Source: Tolypeutes matacus (taxonomy: Eukaryota; Chordata; Mammalia; Cingulata; Chlamyphoridae). Taken from it: DNA of 64,000 bases. The DNA is taken from assembly GCA_026826555.1 (NCBI GenBank), contig JAKSZT010004976.1, positions 6,862,900-6,926,899 on the forward strand. The letters are read 5' to 3'. Positions 20,461 through 33,164 of the stretch are shown in pieces. Positions within the stretch are counted from its first letter, which is position 1. Every line of letters starts with the position of its first letter. The notes below the pieces were generated by a model. It saw nothing but the letters and a program-made list of their open reading frames with translations. It was not told the origin of the DNA and searched no databases. Both the position numbers and the translations under genes were made by a program.

Positions 20461-22552
20461 GTCTATTCATTTATTCCTTATTTATTGAACACCTATTTCC
20501 AGCAGCTAAGTGATACCTCTCCTCATACCTGCCCCCAGCCATCTGGTTTCTCCCTGACCCTGATCTGCCTCTGGGCAGACATCTTCACACCACCAGCCCT
20601 GCCCACTCTTCCCCTTCTCGCCTTGCCCAATCTTGGGCAGTCTTATCTTTTCTCAGGAGGCCCCACACAGGTTTTCTTCTAGCTGGCCTCTTCTCCTCTT
20701 TCAGTTTTTTCCCCATATATGCAGAGTGACACTTCCTCCGAGCCTCAGTTTTCAGTCGCAAAACACCTCCAATAGCCTGAAAGGAGCCTGATCTCATCAA
20801 AACAATGTTTATGTAATTGATTAACTGGGAAAAGTAAAGTTTGATTCATGGCATGCATTTCGAAGGAAGAGGTACACTGATGTGGGGGGACTTAAGTTAT
20901 TTCCCAGGATTGGAAGGGATGTCACGTGATTGCCTGGATGACTTTAATCGGCTCAGTGAGAGGTAGCCAAAAAATTAGCAAAGTTCAACAACATATTATA
21001 GACAGGTGGAATGAAGTCTAGCACTTTCAAAGCAGATATATGGTATACTCTTCCTATTCTTTTAGATCTTTTAGAGTAAACTCTTCTACTGCAGTATTTG
21101 AATCAGGACCTCTGATGTTATGTTTCAGGGGTGCCTATGAGATGGGGGTTCCTTGCTTTTGATGGAATTCATTGGCACCTACATCCAGGGTACACCCCTT
21201 GCCTCTTCCAACATAAACATATGGGGCTCTCTGAGGCCTCTGAGCCTTTGCATTTGCTGTTCCTTGTCTCTCTGCCCGATGAATGTTCGATCACCAAACC
21301 TTGGCCTAATGCTTTTTGGGGAAGCCTTCACTCCTGGCCCTAGGCAAGCAGAGGCCCTCCCCCACGCTTCCCCAGTGCCGCGCACATGTCTGAATGACCC
21401 TGTAATTACACGTCAGCTGTCTGCCTCTTCTTGAGCCTGAGCAAACTGGGTTTTGCGTTAGGTCTCTAGTTCTGTAACAGAGCCTGCCATATGGGTGCTT
21501 GGGAAATAGCTGTGGATGGGGATGAGTCCTTCTCGAGGGCTCTGGAGTCGCCCATGCTCTCCCTCTCCATCCCTCCTGATCTTCTCCACTTTCCTCTCCT
21601 GATCATGCCCCACCTGCTGCCCTCCAAAGACCCAGGCCTGTGCTGGGATCCTCCCTCAAACTTCCATTTTAAACCTTTTTCCTGTGGTCCCTGACTGTCC
21701 TGTCAAAGAGGGTTCTCTTCCCCACGGGAGGAATACTCCTGATCCTGCCTGGAGGGCCCCACTCTGGCTTCCCTTCCAAGGTCTGGAAAAGCAAAACCCG
21801 CTCTCTAACACTCTCCAGGTCTCCATTTCTTGGAAGGGTTCCCAGGGCCTCTTTTCTCTTCTAAACTCACAACTTGGGACTCAAAGACAAAATGGAAAAA
21901 TCACCAACTTCCTTCTGGTAGCATCACGGGCCCTGCTGAGCAGTCATCCTGGATTTGGCATGTGCTCTGCACATATTCCATGTCTGCTTTATATCCTACT
22001 GGTGTGATCTCCCATGCTTTCTGACTTTAAATGGCTTTTGACAGAGGTATCCTGAAAAGCAACCAACAGGCATTGCCCTGCATGGTGCCTGGTAACAGAA
22101 CCCTACTTTGTTGATCTCAAGGAGGTAAGCTGCATATTCTCACCCAGCGGATGAAGATGACGGGTCTAAAGTGTGTAATTCTATTCCCCCTGGTGACTTA
22201 CTGGTTGAGGCAATGTGACCAATGAGATGTAGGTGAGGGGTGCTGAATAAAACGACAGAGTCGCTCCTTTCTTCTTGCCTTCAATACAAACGTGATGGCT
22301 AGAACTGTATTAGCCATTTTGAGACCATAAGGAAAAGGCCATGAGAAATGCAGAGCCATCCAGCCACCCACATATGGTATACTTAGGTGGGAAATATTAT
22401 TTTTTATTTACCACTATTTCTTTAATTTGTTGGAGCTGGTTTTTCCATGACCTGACTGATCGCTGAGTACCACTTGTTGGTTGCATGTGACACTGGAGAA
22501 TGCTGCTTTAGGGCAGTGAAGGAATCTAAAATGTGTGTGATGGGGATACCCT
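20461..22552 (-). other. Intron with a second L2 fragment at about 21190-21430
   Basis: At 21235-21315 the sequence 'cctttgcatttgctgttccttgtctctctgcc' followed by 'gaagccttcactcctggcc' is a second diverged L2 3' end on the plus strand. The rest of the stretch is unrecognised. Confidence 0.65.
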
Positions 22553-22990
22553 GTTGTCTTAGTATCCCAACTGCTAAAACAAACACCATATGATGGGTTG
22601 GCCTAAACAATGTGAATTTATTGGCTCATGGTTTTGAGGCTAGGAGAAGTCCAAAATCTAACTGGACAGCCCTGAAAGACAATCTTGGGCCTGACTGCTG
22701 GACATCCTTGGTCCTTGGCTCTTCTGTCACATGGCAACACACATGATGATGGCTTCTACTTTCTCCTCCAGATTCCATTGAGTTCAGGCTTCCATGGCTT
22801 CTCTCTCTTTATAAATTTCAGTCTGCTTATAAAGATCCAGTAATCTGTATTTAAGCCCAGTCTGATTTTGCTGGGCCATACCTTAACTGAAGTAACACCT
22901 TGAAGAGATTCCATTTGCAATGGGTCCACACCCACTGGAAAGAGGACCAAAACCAGAAACACGTGCAGCCGGGGTACAGAATTCAATGCA
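22553..22990 (-). mobile_element. MaLR-type LTR, minus strand
   Basis: The reverse-oriented layout matches the copies at 27600, 44492 and 50276: 'tgtcttagtatcccaactgctaaaacaaa', 'aatttattggctcatggttttgaggctagg', 'gtcacatggcaac', 'ccataccttaactgaagtaac', 'caatgggtccacaccca'. Confidence 0.8.
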
Positions 22991-25353
22991 TCACACTTGT
23001 CCTTGTGAACTTATATGTAACAAAGTTCATTTCTCCCTAAAGAGTACTCTAGTTTCAAAATGAACACAATTTAGTTTCTTTTTGATGATCTGGAGTGAAT
23101 TGTTTACCTGCCTTGAAATCACTAGCACAACCTAGAATATTCTACAAGGAATGGAATTCACTGTTTTAAGGTATTATTAAAATATTCCTGTGCTTAGTTG
23201 CACAGATTGAGGAATCTGATTTTAAAAAGATAAGTCAGAGAAATCAGCCTCTAGACAAACCCCTTCAGCAAAATAGATGCTTATGATTAGCTGGGTAAGA
23301 AGGTAGAAGATGTCAACAGTGAAAAACAACTTTAAGTTCAATATATTTTATCCATCCAAGGAGTTAAAAGCCCTGGAAGTCCCAGAGTAGGTGAATGGCA
23401 CAGACTTTAATTTCTCAGCTGCTCTCGTGGAAAATTCTCTCCATCAGCCCATCCACATAATAACAATAATTACATAACAGCTGGTACTCTGGGATGTTGT
23501 CGTTCTAGTGCCGTGACCCCTACCCCGCCCTAGTTCCTTCCTGGAGGGGGTGGCCATGCATCATTTAGATTCCAACACCCCCCACCGTCTCCCAGGCCAG
23601 AACACAAGCCATCCGGGAATTTGCAGCTCATTTATCGGTGGCCCTGTGGGCCCAATGCTCACCACTCACGTACAGGCTGAAGCTCTGATTACCTGCCACC
23701 ACACAGAATCTGCACCCTTCACTGCAGGCTTGGGGCTGTGCCCTTGGGCTGGGTTGCCTAACCTCACAGGAGACTCCCACTTTGGGATGAAGAGGAAATA
23801 GATTCTCTCTTTCTGGCTCCCTAACATGGAGCAAGATGTTTTGAGAGTCAGGACTGAAACAGGCTTATCAGGAAACCTGCTTGAGTGTCCTCCTGCCATG
23901 GTTTTTATCTGCCAATGCCAGGGAATTGGTAGAGAAGAGAAGCTCCCGCCAGGAAACCACTCCTGGAAATTATTCTTAATGTTTTTCGGCACAAAAGCAG
24001 CAGAAAAATTTCTGAGATCAACTGCAATGGTAACTTATGATCTTTATGGCAGTGTCGTTAACAAAGAATAGCAACAGTCAGCAGCACTTAGGTACCTATG
24101 ATTTGCTGAGGCAGAGCAGTGGCCATGCTAATTGCGTTATGAGCTTGAGCAAGAACGCTTCTGCAAGTTTTCTTGTGCTGGATCTAATCCCCAAGGATGT
24201 GGCGGGTGGTGGTGGCAATGCTACCATTCCATTTGGTAATCACATCTATTATGAAATGATGAGTTTCTCCCTCACCTCCGACCTGCGGTGCTCTGGGCAC
24301 CTCAATCCTTTTCAGTCTGAAGAACACTGTTAATTCCAAAAGGCCTTACTTTTTATTTTTCATGAGTCCACATGGAGATGAGGCATCTTAAAGCAAATTC
24401 TTCTGGCTGTCTCCACCTCTTGGACAGAGGAGAGAGCTGGTTGGCCAAAGCATCTCAATATCCTGAGATGGAGCATCACACTTCTCACCACTCCCCAGTT
24501 CTGAGACTCACAGATACCCTCTGGCCACGCCAACGAAGAGCACTCATTTTGCTCAAAGTGCAGCCTTACGGACTTTCCGCTTCTTCTAAAGCATTCTCAG
24601 TTTTAAATAATACCACAAAAACTGTTTACCTACACTGTCACACCTATTCCTGAGATGGTATTTCCTTCTTCTCCACTTATAAAGGTCAAATATTTGTAAA
24701 AATGCAATGTGAATACACAAAACACTCCCTTTCTATTTCCATTTCAAGCACATTGGACTTGTTCAGAACCCATCTCAAAAGTGGGGGTTTGGACAGTTGG
24801 CTCCAATGCAAATGTCTTCTCATTTATTTAACTTGGGAAAAGTTTTTTATCTACCAAAAAAATCACTGATTTTTCAGAGCACTAATATCTTCTTCAATGT
24901 CAGACAGTACTTTAATGAATTAAAGCTTCCCAAAGTGCCTGGATCTCAGGTTTCCTAAGACATACATGGGATGTGGAACATGGGGATGTGACTTGGACAC
25001 AATTTGAAAAGATTAATCAAATTTTAATCCTATCCTAGCAAATGGCTGATTGTAGAAAGACACAGCTAAGTCAGGATGTCAAACTGGATGATAAAGATGT
25101 CTATATATTAGCATCTGACATGCAACCCCCTGCCCCACCCATCCACTGTAAGAGGAAAGCTCTCTGCTCTGTGAAAGCTAATTTAATTTCTTTGTCGAGG
25201 TGGACAGTGGGTTCCCAAAAACTTCTAGTTGCCCCAAGCTGTCATGAACTTTCTCTTTTCTCTCCTAAACCCTGATTCTGGTCTTCATTACGGATTATTC
25301 TGCTCTGCTACATAACAAGGGGATTAAGAAGGAAGGGAAAAAGAGGTACTTAC
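22991..25353 (-). other. Intron sequence, nothing named
   Basis: This 2.4-kb stretch up to the microexon has little repeat signature. The part at 24030-24340 is repeat-free and may be conserved, but that cannot be judged from one genome. Confidence 0.5.
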
Positions 25354-25379
25354 CAGGAAACCTTTTCATCGTAAATGAA
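25354..25379 (-). CDS. SLC24A3: SLC24A3 26-base microexon FIYDEKVS(W)
   Basis: On the minus strand a T-rich tract ending tttcacag is followed by TTC ATT TAC GAT GAA AAG GTT TCC TG, then donor GTAAGTACC. It encodes FIYDEKVS plus two bases of Trp, completed by the G that opens the exon at 17948-18001. It starts in phase 0, matching the end of the exon at 36740-36814. It supplies the short hydrophilic link between two transmembrane helices (ALIV-FIYDEKVSW-WESLV). It is far below the length a gene finder would report unaided. The very long pyrimidine tract (about 20 T) and near-consensus donor probably compensate for its small size. Its length is not a multiple of three, so skipping it would shift the frame. 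Confidence 0.95.
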
Positions 25380-26198
25380 CTGTGAAAAAAAAAAAAAACA
25401 AAAGGATCGAAGATTAGATACTCACATGTACACACATATACACACACACAGACACACCTCGTGCTTTAAGACTGCAGGTTGACCCCCTCTGTTGCTGGTG
25501 GTAACCAGGCCTGCAATGCAGTGGACCTGTGAGTAAATGTGCCTCTTCACTGGTTTTCACTTCAGATGGTGTTAGCGGGAGGCAGTTTTGGCAGAGAGGA
25601 GTTAAGGGGAGAAGGGTAATTTCATCCTTTGTGCAATTTCCACCCAACAGTGGAGTGACAGGGAACACCAACAGTCTGCTTTGTAAAGCACAACGCATCG
25701 TAGACTTTTAGATATGGAAGGGGGCGTTGGAGTTCTGCAGGTATTGCCAAACTTCAGTCACCTATGGGCCACCTGTGAGATTCCTGCATGTCTGTGCACT
25801 GGGTAGCACCATCACAGTTTTTATGCAAGTACTTGTATTTCTGTGTACTCAAAACTTTTCTTTCAACTGGCCTGTTTGTTTTTTCTTAGAAAGGAGAGAT
25901 TTTGAAAGGAAACTTTACATCACAGCCACAAGTGGAAAATCAGCACCACTTGCCTCATATAGAGGTTAATTCTGAAAAATAAATGCAAGAAAAACTAACA
26001 GTGTTTGAAAACTGTGGCTGGACACTTGTTGGCTGCCCAGCTCTGGGCTGCAGGCCTGCCCTTTTGTTAAAGGAGACAAGCAATGGTCTGAGCCAGTGAA
26101 AGACACACAAGACCCAAACTGATATTTTCTCAGTATCATTTAGAACAGAAAGAGAATAAAGTGAGCATAACTATTGCACGGCAAGATTTAATGTATTT
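25380..26198 (-). other. Intron with short CA-rich run
   Basis: An A14 run (25384-25397, the pyrimidine tract of the microexon) and a short CA-rich run at about 25430-25458 are present. The remainder is unrecognised. The left target-site copy of the next SINE occupies 26184-26198. Confidence 0.6.
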
Positions 26199-26381
26199 TT
26201 TTTTTTTTTTAAAGATTTTATTTATTTATTCATTTATCCCCCCCTTGCTGCTTGTGCTCGCTGGGTCAGCTAACCACGCCGCGTGGGCGGGCTTGCCTTC
26301 ACCAGGAGGCCCCGGGAACCGAACCCGGGGCCTCCCATATGGTAAACGGGAGCCCTACTGATTGAGCCACAGCCGCTTCCC
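26199..26381 (-). mobile_element. tRNA-derived SINE, monomer plus tail, with target-site duplication
   Basis: On the minus strand it reads a tRNA-like body (GGGAAGCGGCTGTGGCTCAA..., B-box GGTTCGGTTCCC), then an unrelated tail ending 'aaataaataaaatcttt' and poly(A). AGATTTAATGTATTT occurs at 26184-26198 and 26382-26396, a perfect 15-base duplication, so the insertion is young. The tail resembles that of the composite elements at 33165 and 49219. Confidence 0.93.
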
Positions 26382-26449
26382 AGATTTAATGTATTTAAGT
26401 CCTTGTCCATATACCATCTAAAATCATTTTTCATTTTGGGGAAGAATGG

Positions 26450-26590
26450 ATGTAATCTGAAACCTCTGATTTATATACAAGGAAATGAAGTCTTAAGGAA
26501 GGTAGGTTCATTTTTCTGGGGCTGCAGAGTTGTTAGATCTGGAACTTAGGTCCCCATCTCCCAATTTAGTGCTCTCTGCTTGACGCTTTT
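26450..26590 (-). mobile_element. MIR SINE (ancient), minus strand
   Basis: 'acaaggaaatgaagtcttaaggaagg', 'ggctgcagagttgttagatctggaactta' and 'tttagtgctctctgc' follow the reverse MIR order. The element is strongly diverged. Confidence 0.6.
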
Positions 26591-27599
26591 AATCCGCCTA
26601 GATGGCTCAATGTTGAAGCCAATGGGACATCTATATTGTAGTCAAGCAGGAAGCTGAGAGCATGGTTCATTGCTTTTTCTAGACTCATGAAATACAACTG
26701 CTTTGAGTACCACCACATCCATAAGTGAGCTTTCCTCCAGAGGCAGTGATTCTTTGGAGACTCTAAGGCTGATACCAGTAGGACAACGTACAGTGTTGTT
26801 ACAAGTGCATGGCGATGGTAAATTTAGCCTCTGAAGTGGGCACCATTCATTCCCCAGTGATTACAGTACCCATCGGCATGTAGAGGAGAGAAAATCATCT
26901 CAAAGAAGAGCAGGCCAAGTTCAAGAGGCACATCAAGGAACAGTCCCCAGTGAAGGTCCAAAGAAGAGGAATGAAGAGAAAGAAGCCAAGCGTCTTCATG
27001 ATCCATTAACAAGCCATTGAAAACACAGCAGTGTCCTCAATTTTGTTTCTTTTGCCTTTGTTATCAGGTTCCACCAGTGATATTTGGATGAGAATGTCAA
27101 ACTAGAATAGGCATCTGTTTTTATATCACCACTAGTTTTTAAAAAAATATTTTGTCAAGAAATCATGGAACAGACCAAATTATTTAAGATGGAAAACACT
27201 TTCTTTTAATTGAAGCTAATTCAGTAGCAGTCTTGGGTAGTGGGATGGAACAATCAATTCTTAGGCATTTAAGAGAGCCCAAGATACTAGTGAGGAATTT
27301 ATTAGACTGGGACAATTTAATTTTTTTCTATCAGAGAAGGCAGGCAATAAAACATACTATGAAGGCAATTTTTCAGAAGCCTTTATTCTGTATGATACTA
27401 CTGATTGGTGGGGCAAGGTACTGCAAAGGGAGCTACTTAAAGCTCAGTTTCACCCTGAAGTGTGTGTATTTTAGAAACAGATTCTAGGACCAATACAGCT
27501 TTAATGATTGATAATTTCAATGATCACATCAATGAAAAGAAATTGAGAAGGGGCCTAAGTGTACAAATAACTGTAAACCGAGAAGAAAACTTACAGGGG
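26591..27599 (-). other. Intron sequence, nothing named
   Basis: This is about 1 kb without a recognisable repeat. An A/G-rich stretch at 26880-27010 has some codon-like texture but no intact frame that I could assign. Confidence 0.4.
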
Positions 27600-28078
27600 T
27601 GTTTTAGTTTCCTTGGCTGCTCATACAAATACCATGCAATGGGTCAGCTTAAACAATGGGGATTTATTAGCTCACAGCTTTGAGGATGGGCAAATTTCCA
27701 AATCAAGGCATCATCAAGGCAATGCTTTCTTCCTGAAGACTGGAGTTCTGGGGCTGGCTGCCAGCGATCCTGGTCCTGAGCTCCTCTGTCACATGGCAGT
27801 GCACATGGTGGCCTCTCCTGGCCCCTCTCTTCTCTTCCAGGTTACGTTGACGTTCAGCTTCTTACTTCCTGTGGCTTTCTCTTCGTCTCTCTGAATTTTA
27901 TTCCACTTATAATGGTCTCCAGTAATAGGATTAAGATCCTCCTAATGGAGGTGGGCCACACCTTAACTGAAGTAACCTCATCAAAAAGTCCTACTTACAA
28001 TGGGTTCACACGCACAAGAATGGATTAAGTTTAAGGACATGCTTTTCTGGGGGACATACAGCTCCAAACCACCACAAG
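27600..28078 (-). mobile_element. MaLR-type LTR, minus strand
   Basis: It has the same order of landmarks as 22553-22990 and 50276-50870: 'gttttagtttccttggctgct', 'gatttattagctcacagc', 'gtcacatggcagtgc', 'taataggattaagatcc', 'cctacttacaatggg', and 'ttttctgggggacatacagctcc' at the end. Confidence 0.82.
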
Positions 28079-28517
28079 GGGGCACGATAATTCAGAGAAA
28101 TAGTGGGGCAAACCTGGATGAGATAGGACAAGATAAACAAGGCTGAAGCCTCATGAACCCAAGTTCAAGATGATGGTTGTGGCCAGGAGGTAGGAGTGGG
28201 AATTACAGTTCAGGGAGGCAGATAGGGAAAGAGAAATGCAGATGTTGTTGTGACAAGTTCTAAAACAGTGTAGAGACCAGGAAACATCCAAAACAACAAC
28301 AACAAAACACAAACTGGTGGCGTTTTCCCTTTTCCCGGAGACGCCCATCTCTGAGCACTCAGGGTACACAGCTCTGCCACAGAGGAGGCTCCTGCGCTGT
28401 GGCTAATGAGCAAATGCAGTTTGGGTTTTTTTTTTTTTCCTATCTGATTGCATGATCATCTTTTTGGTGCATCGCTTTGCTGCGTAAGATCCTGCACCTC
28501 TCCGCGCAGGTCTGGGA
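28079..28517 (-). other. Intron sequence, nothing recognised
   Basis: No exon or repeat is identified in this stretch between an LTR and a SINE. Confidence 0.5.
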
Positions 28518-28636
28518 CAGCTTTTTTTTTTCTTTCTTTCTTTCTTTTTTTTTCACCAGGAAGTCTCAGGGGATCGAACCGGGGTCCTCCATATGGTGAA
28601 CAAGAGCTCAATTGCTTGAGCCACAGCCGCTTCCTG
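28518..28636 (-). mobile_element. tRNA-derived SINE, short form, minus strand
   Basis: It reads on the minus strand as AGGAAGCGGCTGTGGCTC..., with 'ccatatgg' and a B-box like GGTTCGATCCCC. The A-tail side is a T/TTTC run at 28520-28552 (TTTC microsatellite). Confidence 0.88.
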
Positions 28637-30947
28637 AGTATGGTTTTTATCCTTCTGTTTTAAGAAGATTGTGGGGAAAATTGAGAGGACTTACAAAAAG
28701 AACAAAAAAGTTCATTAAAGGAACTAGAAACCAGGCCCCTGGGAAAATCTAAAGGGAAATAGACTTGTTTATTGTGAGAAAGGGGGCGAGAGGGTGAGTT
28801 ATTAACTGCTTCCGAGTATCCGATGGTGCTACTTGGAGGAGATAGGGCAGCTGATCGCCACCTCTTAGAAGGCTAAAAACGAGGACACTGGCACTGTTTG
28901 GAGAAGGTTCCTTAGGGAGAGCACAAGGCCAGACCATTCTGATGCACAGTAGAATCGCCCCATCTGAAAATGCTTCAAATGCCAAGGACAGGCACCACAC
29001 ACTTGATGGTGCTGATGGTTGGGGGAGGGATTTGTTATTCCTTACAGGTTTTTAATTACTTTAATTCTCTTAAGACAGTTGCTGCACATCCCTGTGTCTT
29101 TTCATGCTGTGTCTGAGGGTAGAAGAAAACAAAACAACCTCCCCTACACTGCATAGCAATGTAACTAGTGGGGAGAAAAACTTGAAATGGTTTCTAGTCT
29201 TGTCTAAATCAAGAAACTCCAGCCCCAATTCAGAACAGTGACCACTAGGTGGCGCTCAGGCCCTAGCCCTCCCTCCACGTCTGTTCTGACTGCCAAGGTA
29301 GGGACGACGAAAGGAAGTGGGTCCAAGTCCATTTTCACAGCAATGTTAAATCTCCGGAAAGGAGGGGAAACACCTCAGGACAGAAAACCTCCTGAGATAG
29401 CCCTCAGCCAACCAGCTGCTGTTGGGGCAAGGTGGTGTTCCAGGGAGTTCCTGCAGGTGCTGTACCTTGGGAACAGGTAGATCCCTCATCTCAAGTCAAT
29501 AAATCCTCATGGTATGTTGCCATCTAGTCATCTGCTACTGTGGCCTTTGGAAATGGTTTGGCCCTCTTCCAATCCAGTTTGTGAAAACAGTGTGGGTAAG
29601 TAAGCACCTCTTGTCTTTGTGCTCTCCTGGCTGTGCTGGGAGCCAGACACGGTGGTGGCCCTGCGACCTCACCTGGGTGGCTCTAACTGGTATCTGGGCT
29701 CCAGATCGACCGAGCCCAGGCTGATCGGGGCGGACCTGCTCTATGACTCAGATACGGTTCACTCATCTGAAGCTAGCCCTGGCTTCTCCCTGAGAATTCC
29801 ATGTCCCAAGCTAAGTTGAATGTGAACAAACAGGAGCAAACTTGGAAACCGAACTCCTTTCCTCTGGGTACCATGGAAACCAGTGTTCCAGTCCCAGTGC
29901 CTGCTCTAGAATTCTTCTAAGCAAAACAAGCTCATATGGGGCCAGGTGAATCCTGGATGTCGCAGCATCCCACAGAACTGCTCAAGAGGGAAGAGGAGGG
30001 AAGCACATCAGCCAGGAGGCACCCAGGTGGGAAGGCAGGAGAAGGGAGCTCTCCTCACTGCACTGAGGCAGGTGGCTGCCTGCTTCAAGATCACCGGCTT
30101 CTCAGTCTCTGGGTTTGGAAACTGTAAATTGTAACAATGAAGCAGGGGTGGCCACATTTGCTAAATCTAAGATTTCACAGCTTGTATTACAATTACCAGC
30201 GTGGTAAGAATTTAAAACAGCAAAAGTAACAGGAGAAAATCAACGCCATCATTTTCTTTCAAGAGAAGGAAACCTTGAACATCTTTCCTCCCTTACTGCA
30301 TGTGAAATGGAAACAGCCTTCCATGGTTTGGGGATTTCCTCAGGAGATGTGTTGGGGAGTCCAGACTTTATTTGGCGGGGAGATGCTGGTGGCTGAGCTG
30401 AGGCCATGGCGATTTTATCTCAAGATGGAAATCAGATGGCATGTCCTGGAAGTCTAGCTGTTGTGCACAGAAATGATTTACACTTTAAGGTGAAACAAGA
30501 ATTCCTTCTTCAGAGAACAGGCAAACTCAGTGGTGGCTGCAGGAGGGCAGGTCTTGAGCAGAGCTGGCCATCTCATATAAATCTCTAAGGGCTGGCAATA
30601 TGATGAGGTAAAAGGGCTAAGGGAAATAATTTAGGATTTAGAAGGTGATGGTTGCTAAGCCAGAAGGACCATGTTTGCTTAGCAGTATGAAAACAAACAA
30701 ACAAAAAAGCAAATAAACTCCAAATTCCAAACTGTTTTTCTTGTAAAAAATGAGGGGCTCTTGCAGTTTTCAGTACAGCTGACCTACTTCTCCATTCAAG
30801 GAGTAAATAAATGCAAGGATTGACCATATCTAGGACCCAAGCTATTTATTTTTTATTGTCTGTTATTGCTTTTATTTAGAGACTAAGTGTGGTTTAAGGT
30901 AATGTGTATAGCTGCCAAGTTGACAAGGGGGTGGACTGTGATGGTTA
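28637..30947 (-). other. Intron sequence, nothing recognised
   Basis: This 2.3-kb mostly repeat-free stretch holds no exon, and no repeat family could be named. Confidence 0.5.
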
Positions 30948-31365
30948 GGCTCATGTGTCAACTTGGCCAGGTAATGGTGCCCAGTTGTTTGGTCAAGCAA
31001 GCACCAGACTAATTATAATACAAGGGCATTTCACAAACTTTAATCATCAGTGAGTTGATTGCATAGATGGCTGGTTACATCTACAATGAACTAAGGAGAT
31101 TGTCTCATCCAATCCGTTGAAGGTCTTAAAAGGGGAAGTGATTTCAACATTCAGAGAGAAAATTCCCATCTCTACTTTAGACAGCCAGCATCTCCTGGGA
31201 ACTCATCAAGGCCCTTCACTGGAGCTCCTGGTTTGCAGCCTGCCTTGTGGAATTTGGACCTGTGCATCCCCACGACCGTGTGAGAAAATTTTATTAAATC
31301 TTATACTATTTACAGATGTCTCCTCTTGGTTCCGTTTCCCTAGAAAACCCTGACTATTGCAAAGG
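30948..31365 (+). mobile_element. ERVL-type LTR (MLT2-like)
   Basis: It starts 'ctgtgatggttaggctcatgtgtcaacttggc' and contains 'catccaatccgttgaaggtctt', 'ggagctcctggtttgcagcc', 'atttggacc' and a 'ttccctagaaaaccctgac' end. This is the order of ancient ERVL/MLT2 LTRs. It is non-coding and present as a solo LTR. Confidence 0.72.
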
Positions 31366-31584
31366 GTAACTGTGTGGTGGGGATAAGGATAATTTTAAAG
31401 ATGGTAAAAGGCAGCTCTGGTTGGGAGAGAGTCCAGATCCTTTACTGGGGTGGTACAGCTGTAACATCTTAGGCACCTGCTGTGGTAAACCTGAAATATA
31501 GTAGCTCCCTGACATTGGGGCAAATTGCTCAATTTGGAAAGCAGGGAAGGCAGGTCTGCTTTCCATGGAGGGGCTTGCTCTCTA

Positions 31585-31722
31585 GAACTACACTGTCCAA
31601 TATGATAGCTACTAGCCACAGGTGGCTATTAAAATTCAAATGAATTTAAATTAAATAAAAAATCAGGTCCCCACTCTCTCTAGCCACGTTTGGAGTGCTC
31701 ATTAGCCACACGGGGGCAGTGC
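31585..31722 (+). mobile_element. Short hAT-type DNA transposon relic
   Basis: 'ctgtccaatatgatagctactagccacaggtggct' and 'attagccacacgggggcagtgctg' form the imperfect inverted halves typical of a short ancient hAT-derived element. I do not assign a family name. Confidence 0.65.
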
Positions 31723-33044
31723 TGCCCAGAACTCAGGGGTGTCAGCACCTTTGTCTCTCACCTTCCCTTGGCATCCTCTTCAATTGGGAGCACTGGAAAA
31801 ACCCTGCCAGAGAAGGAGAAGGGAGCGTGAGCCTTCGAGCCTCCCTGCTGCACCACTCCCCAGGTTGCCTCCGAGGGCTGCCCCCGACTAGGGAGGGCTC
31901 ACTTGGCCAATCCAGGTGGGCAGTGCTCTCCGTCAGGACAGTGAGACCGCCTGTTGCCCGGAGCCTGCCCTAAGGCCTCTCCACCGCCAGAGGATGCTTG
32001 CTGCTCACCAAGCCCCTTCTCCAGCAGAGATGAAGGGCAAAAAGAAAGGATTCCTTCAGGGCAGCTGTTAGACTGAGGATGTAACGAATCATTTGCATTT
32101 ATGTAAATTACACAATTATGTAAATTACAGTAACATTTCAATAAAAGAAACTGTGGGGCCTGCTGGAGTTTGGAGGAGGAGTATGTCTGGGAGGCAAGAG
32201 ATGCCCACAACCGTATCGCTCCTTGGGGACAGACAGGAAGCTGCAGGAGAGCCTGTAAGGGTATGTGGGCTACAGATAGGGTAGGTGCACATGAGGAAGC
32301 TCCAGAGAACCCAGAATGTTCCCAGGAGTTAAACGGTGACACGACTCTTGAAGGAGGAGCCTGGAGTCACTGGGCGAGCTCCTGAGCGCTGTCCAGTTGG
32401 TCTAGCGCCTGATGTTGCGTTTTAGGAACTGCCACCAGGGTTTAGGGGACGCTTGATGAGGGTGGGAGGGGGGCACTGAAAAACATACATTTCATGTTTT
32501 TGAATTCATAATTGCTTTAGACAATAATACATTCTTAATTTCTTCTGCTTTCTCCTAAAAAAAAAAAAAAAAAGATCTAGAAACACAGAGCAGGTGAGGT
32601 GAACCCAGATACTGAAGGGGAATTGAGCGCCTCATCCCTAAGCGCCCTGTCTCAAGCTCTGCTGGTTTCAGGATGTGCATCTTACTCTTACTATTACTTT
32701 TGCTCTTCGGCCCCTGTTTACGTCCCATCTGCGTCAGCCTGCGTTTCCACTGTTCTAGAATCCTGGCTATCGTGACCTCATTAGCACCTTCCTGGCTGAC
32801 CCTGGACCCCCTGCCTCAGACGTCTTTCCTGCTGTGTAGCCCTCCAGGCCCCAGAGCTGGCTCTTGGGGCTCCTCTACGTGCATCTGAGTCTGAGTGGCC
32901 TTTGGATGGGGATTTGCGTGTGCAGCAGCATCTTGGCCCGTTTAGCCCTAACTAAGTAAAAACAAAAACAAACACAACCTAACAGTTAAAATAAATCATT
33001 AGGAAAGGTTGGTAAGTACTGTGGGTAGGAGGAAGGATTTTTAA
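31723..33044 (-). other. Intron sequence, nothing named
   Basis: No repeat is named. An octamer-like ATTTGCAT at 32092-32099 sits in an AT-rich stretch, and an A17 run lies at about 32557-32573. Confidence 0.45.
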
Positions 33045-33049
33045 TAGTA

Positions 33050-33138
33050 TTTTTTTTTCAGGAGGTACTGGGGATTGAACTCAGGACCTTCTACGAGCGA
33101 AGCAGGAGCTCAACCACTGAGCTACACCCACTGTGCAG
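33050..33138 (-). mobile_element. tRNA-Ala-like SINE fragment, minus strand
   Basis: On the minus strand 'gtgggtgtagctcagtggttgagctcctgcttcgct' and 'ggtcctgagttcaatccccagtacctcc' give recognisable A- and B-boxes. The text differs from the other SINEs here and is closer to tRNA-Ala-derived SINEs. Confidence 0.75.
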
Positions 33139-33164
33139 GGATTTTTATTTATTGATTGATTGAC

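Noticed and set aside
23550..24650. Several 80-100-residue open frames on both strands
   Set aside because: No domain, no splice context and no codon-level similarity to anything recognised; lengths are expected by chance in intronic DNA of this composition.
26830..27010. Possible processed pseudogene of a basic protein
   Set aside because: Lys/Arg-rich broken frames are visible, but I could not match them to any family, and no poly(A) or target-site duplication was found.
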